Of a stretch of 64,000 bases of DNA, positions 63,694 to 64,000 are shown one piece after another. The number at the start of each line of letters is the position of its first letter. The first letter of the stretch is position 1. This stretch comes from an uncultured Clostridia bacterium (GTDB taxonomy: Bacteria > Bacillota > Clostridia > TANB77 > CAG-508), in the NCBI GenBank assembly GCA_934149005.1, contig CAKPDN010000003.1:62001-126000 (forward strand), read 5' to 3'. The notes beneath the pieces were generated by a model. The model worked only from the letters and a program-made list of their open reading frames with translations. It did not search any database and was not told the origin of the DNA. The position numbers and the translations under genes were made by a program.

Positions 63694-63830
63694 AAATGTC
63701 TCATTTCATTTGACAAATTTCGACAAAATGATGATATGAATGTTGATTTATTCAAGTGTTTTAATATACAAAATTCGACAAAAAGATGAGACAAAATTGG
63801 ACTGTCCCAAATGTCTCAAAGAATGAAGTG
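63672..63830. repeat. GTCCC/GGGAC-type element cluster between rbfA and nrnA
   Basis: ATGAGACAAATGGGACAGAC and AATGTCTCATTT (about 63672-63704), then after about 85 bases AAATTGGACTGTCCCAAATG TCTC (63796-63817, quoted with a break), plus two TTCGACAAAA words. It resembles the other GTCCC elements and carries inverted GAGACA/TGTCTC words at both ends. Confidence 0.45.
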
Positions 63831-63847
63831 AATGAGAGGAAAAAGAT

Positions 63848-64000
63848 ATGACATTAGATAATATATTAGAAGAAATAAAGAAAGCTGAAACAATAGTAAT
63901 ACTAGCACATGAAACGCCAGATGGTGATGCAATAGGAAGTTGTTTGGCTATGAAAGTAGCATTAAAAAAATTAGGAAAAAATGCTGATGTAATAATAAGA
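63848..64000 (+). CDS. nrnA: DHH-family phosphoesterase NrnA, N-terminal part (partial)
   Basis: 51 codons before the window ends. ILAHETPDGDAIGSCLAMKV is the DHH-family motif with the metal-binding HxxPDGDxxGS. NrnA degrades nano-RNAs and dephosphorylates pAp, and in Bacillota it normally follows rbfA in this operon. Start ATG at 63848 behind GAGAGGA. Confidence 0.9.
   Translation, partial: MTLDNILEEIKKAETIVILAHETPDGDAIGSCLAMKVALKKLGKNADVIIR

Overview
The window looks like the chromosome of an endospore-forming, very AT-rich Bacillota, most likely an uncultured gut-type Clostridia. Support comes from the gene order (rplU-rpmA, era-yqzL-recO, rimP-nusA-rnpM-ylxQ-infB-rbfA-nrnA), sporulation genes (spoVM, spoIVB, spoVG, an H-type and an alpha/beta-type small acid-soluble spore protein), and AGA/AGG as the usual arginine codons. 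Species-level placement cannot be made from the sequence alone.

Layout. 1-8.4 kb: the 3' end of pheT, yqeG, a prepilin peptidase, an M24 peptidase, efp, an interrupted M23 peptidase, a double-DUF881 protein, tRNA-Trp and T-box-glyS. 8.5-15.4 kb: an envelope cluster with a chain-length/BY-kinase fusion, a flippase-like protein, two GT8 glycosyltransferases and two PlsC acyltransferases. 15.4-22 kb: nth, spoVM, rpmB, tig-clpP-clpX, an interrupted M14 peptidase and tmRNA. 22-24 kb: a restriction-modification pair directly behind tmRNA. 24-38.4 kb: femX-like, alr, ftsH, pepV, half a transketolase, rplU-rpmA, a GT4, era-yqzL-recO and hpf. 39-51.7 kb: a 13-gene operon that reads as a divergent Tad-like pilus or secretion machine (SAF/CpaB-like, two CpaE-like ATPases, a CpaF-like ATPase, a long TadB/C-like membrane protein and seven or more small pilin-like membrane proteins). 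51.9-58.1 kb: spoIVB, murC, a large palindrome, spoVG, asd and a GT2. 58.2-64 kb: the rimP-infB-nrnA operon.

The most striking observation is a recoding pattern. Five genes (M23 peptidase, M14 peptidase, CpaF-like ATPase, a pilin-like protein, spoIVB) are broken in the literal reading frame. All six breaks (two in the M23 gene) are identical in form: an in-frame CGG codon at which skipping exactly the C (+1), so that GGN is read as glycine, restores the conserved protein and a natural stop. In four of the five genes the lost part holds recognisable catalytic or conserved ATPase sequence: the spoIVB GMSGSP serine motif, M14 zinc and catalytic residues, the M23 HxH, and the CpaF region after the Walker A loop. 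By manual scan no conventional gene in the window uses CGG in frame anywhere else, while CGA and CGT are used. Three small orphan genes of less AT-rich composition do contain in-frame CGG and are the main counter-evidence. CGG may therefore be unassigned and read by +1 frameshifting or as a quadruplet CGGN = Gly; a systematic sequence error is the main alternative.

Repeats also stand out: two long perfect or near-perfect inverted repeats between genes, two related palindromic elements, scattered GTCCC/GGGAC elements, and a pair of roughly 25-bp identical intergenic sequences 49 kb apart.
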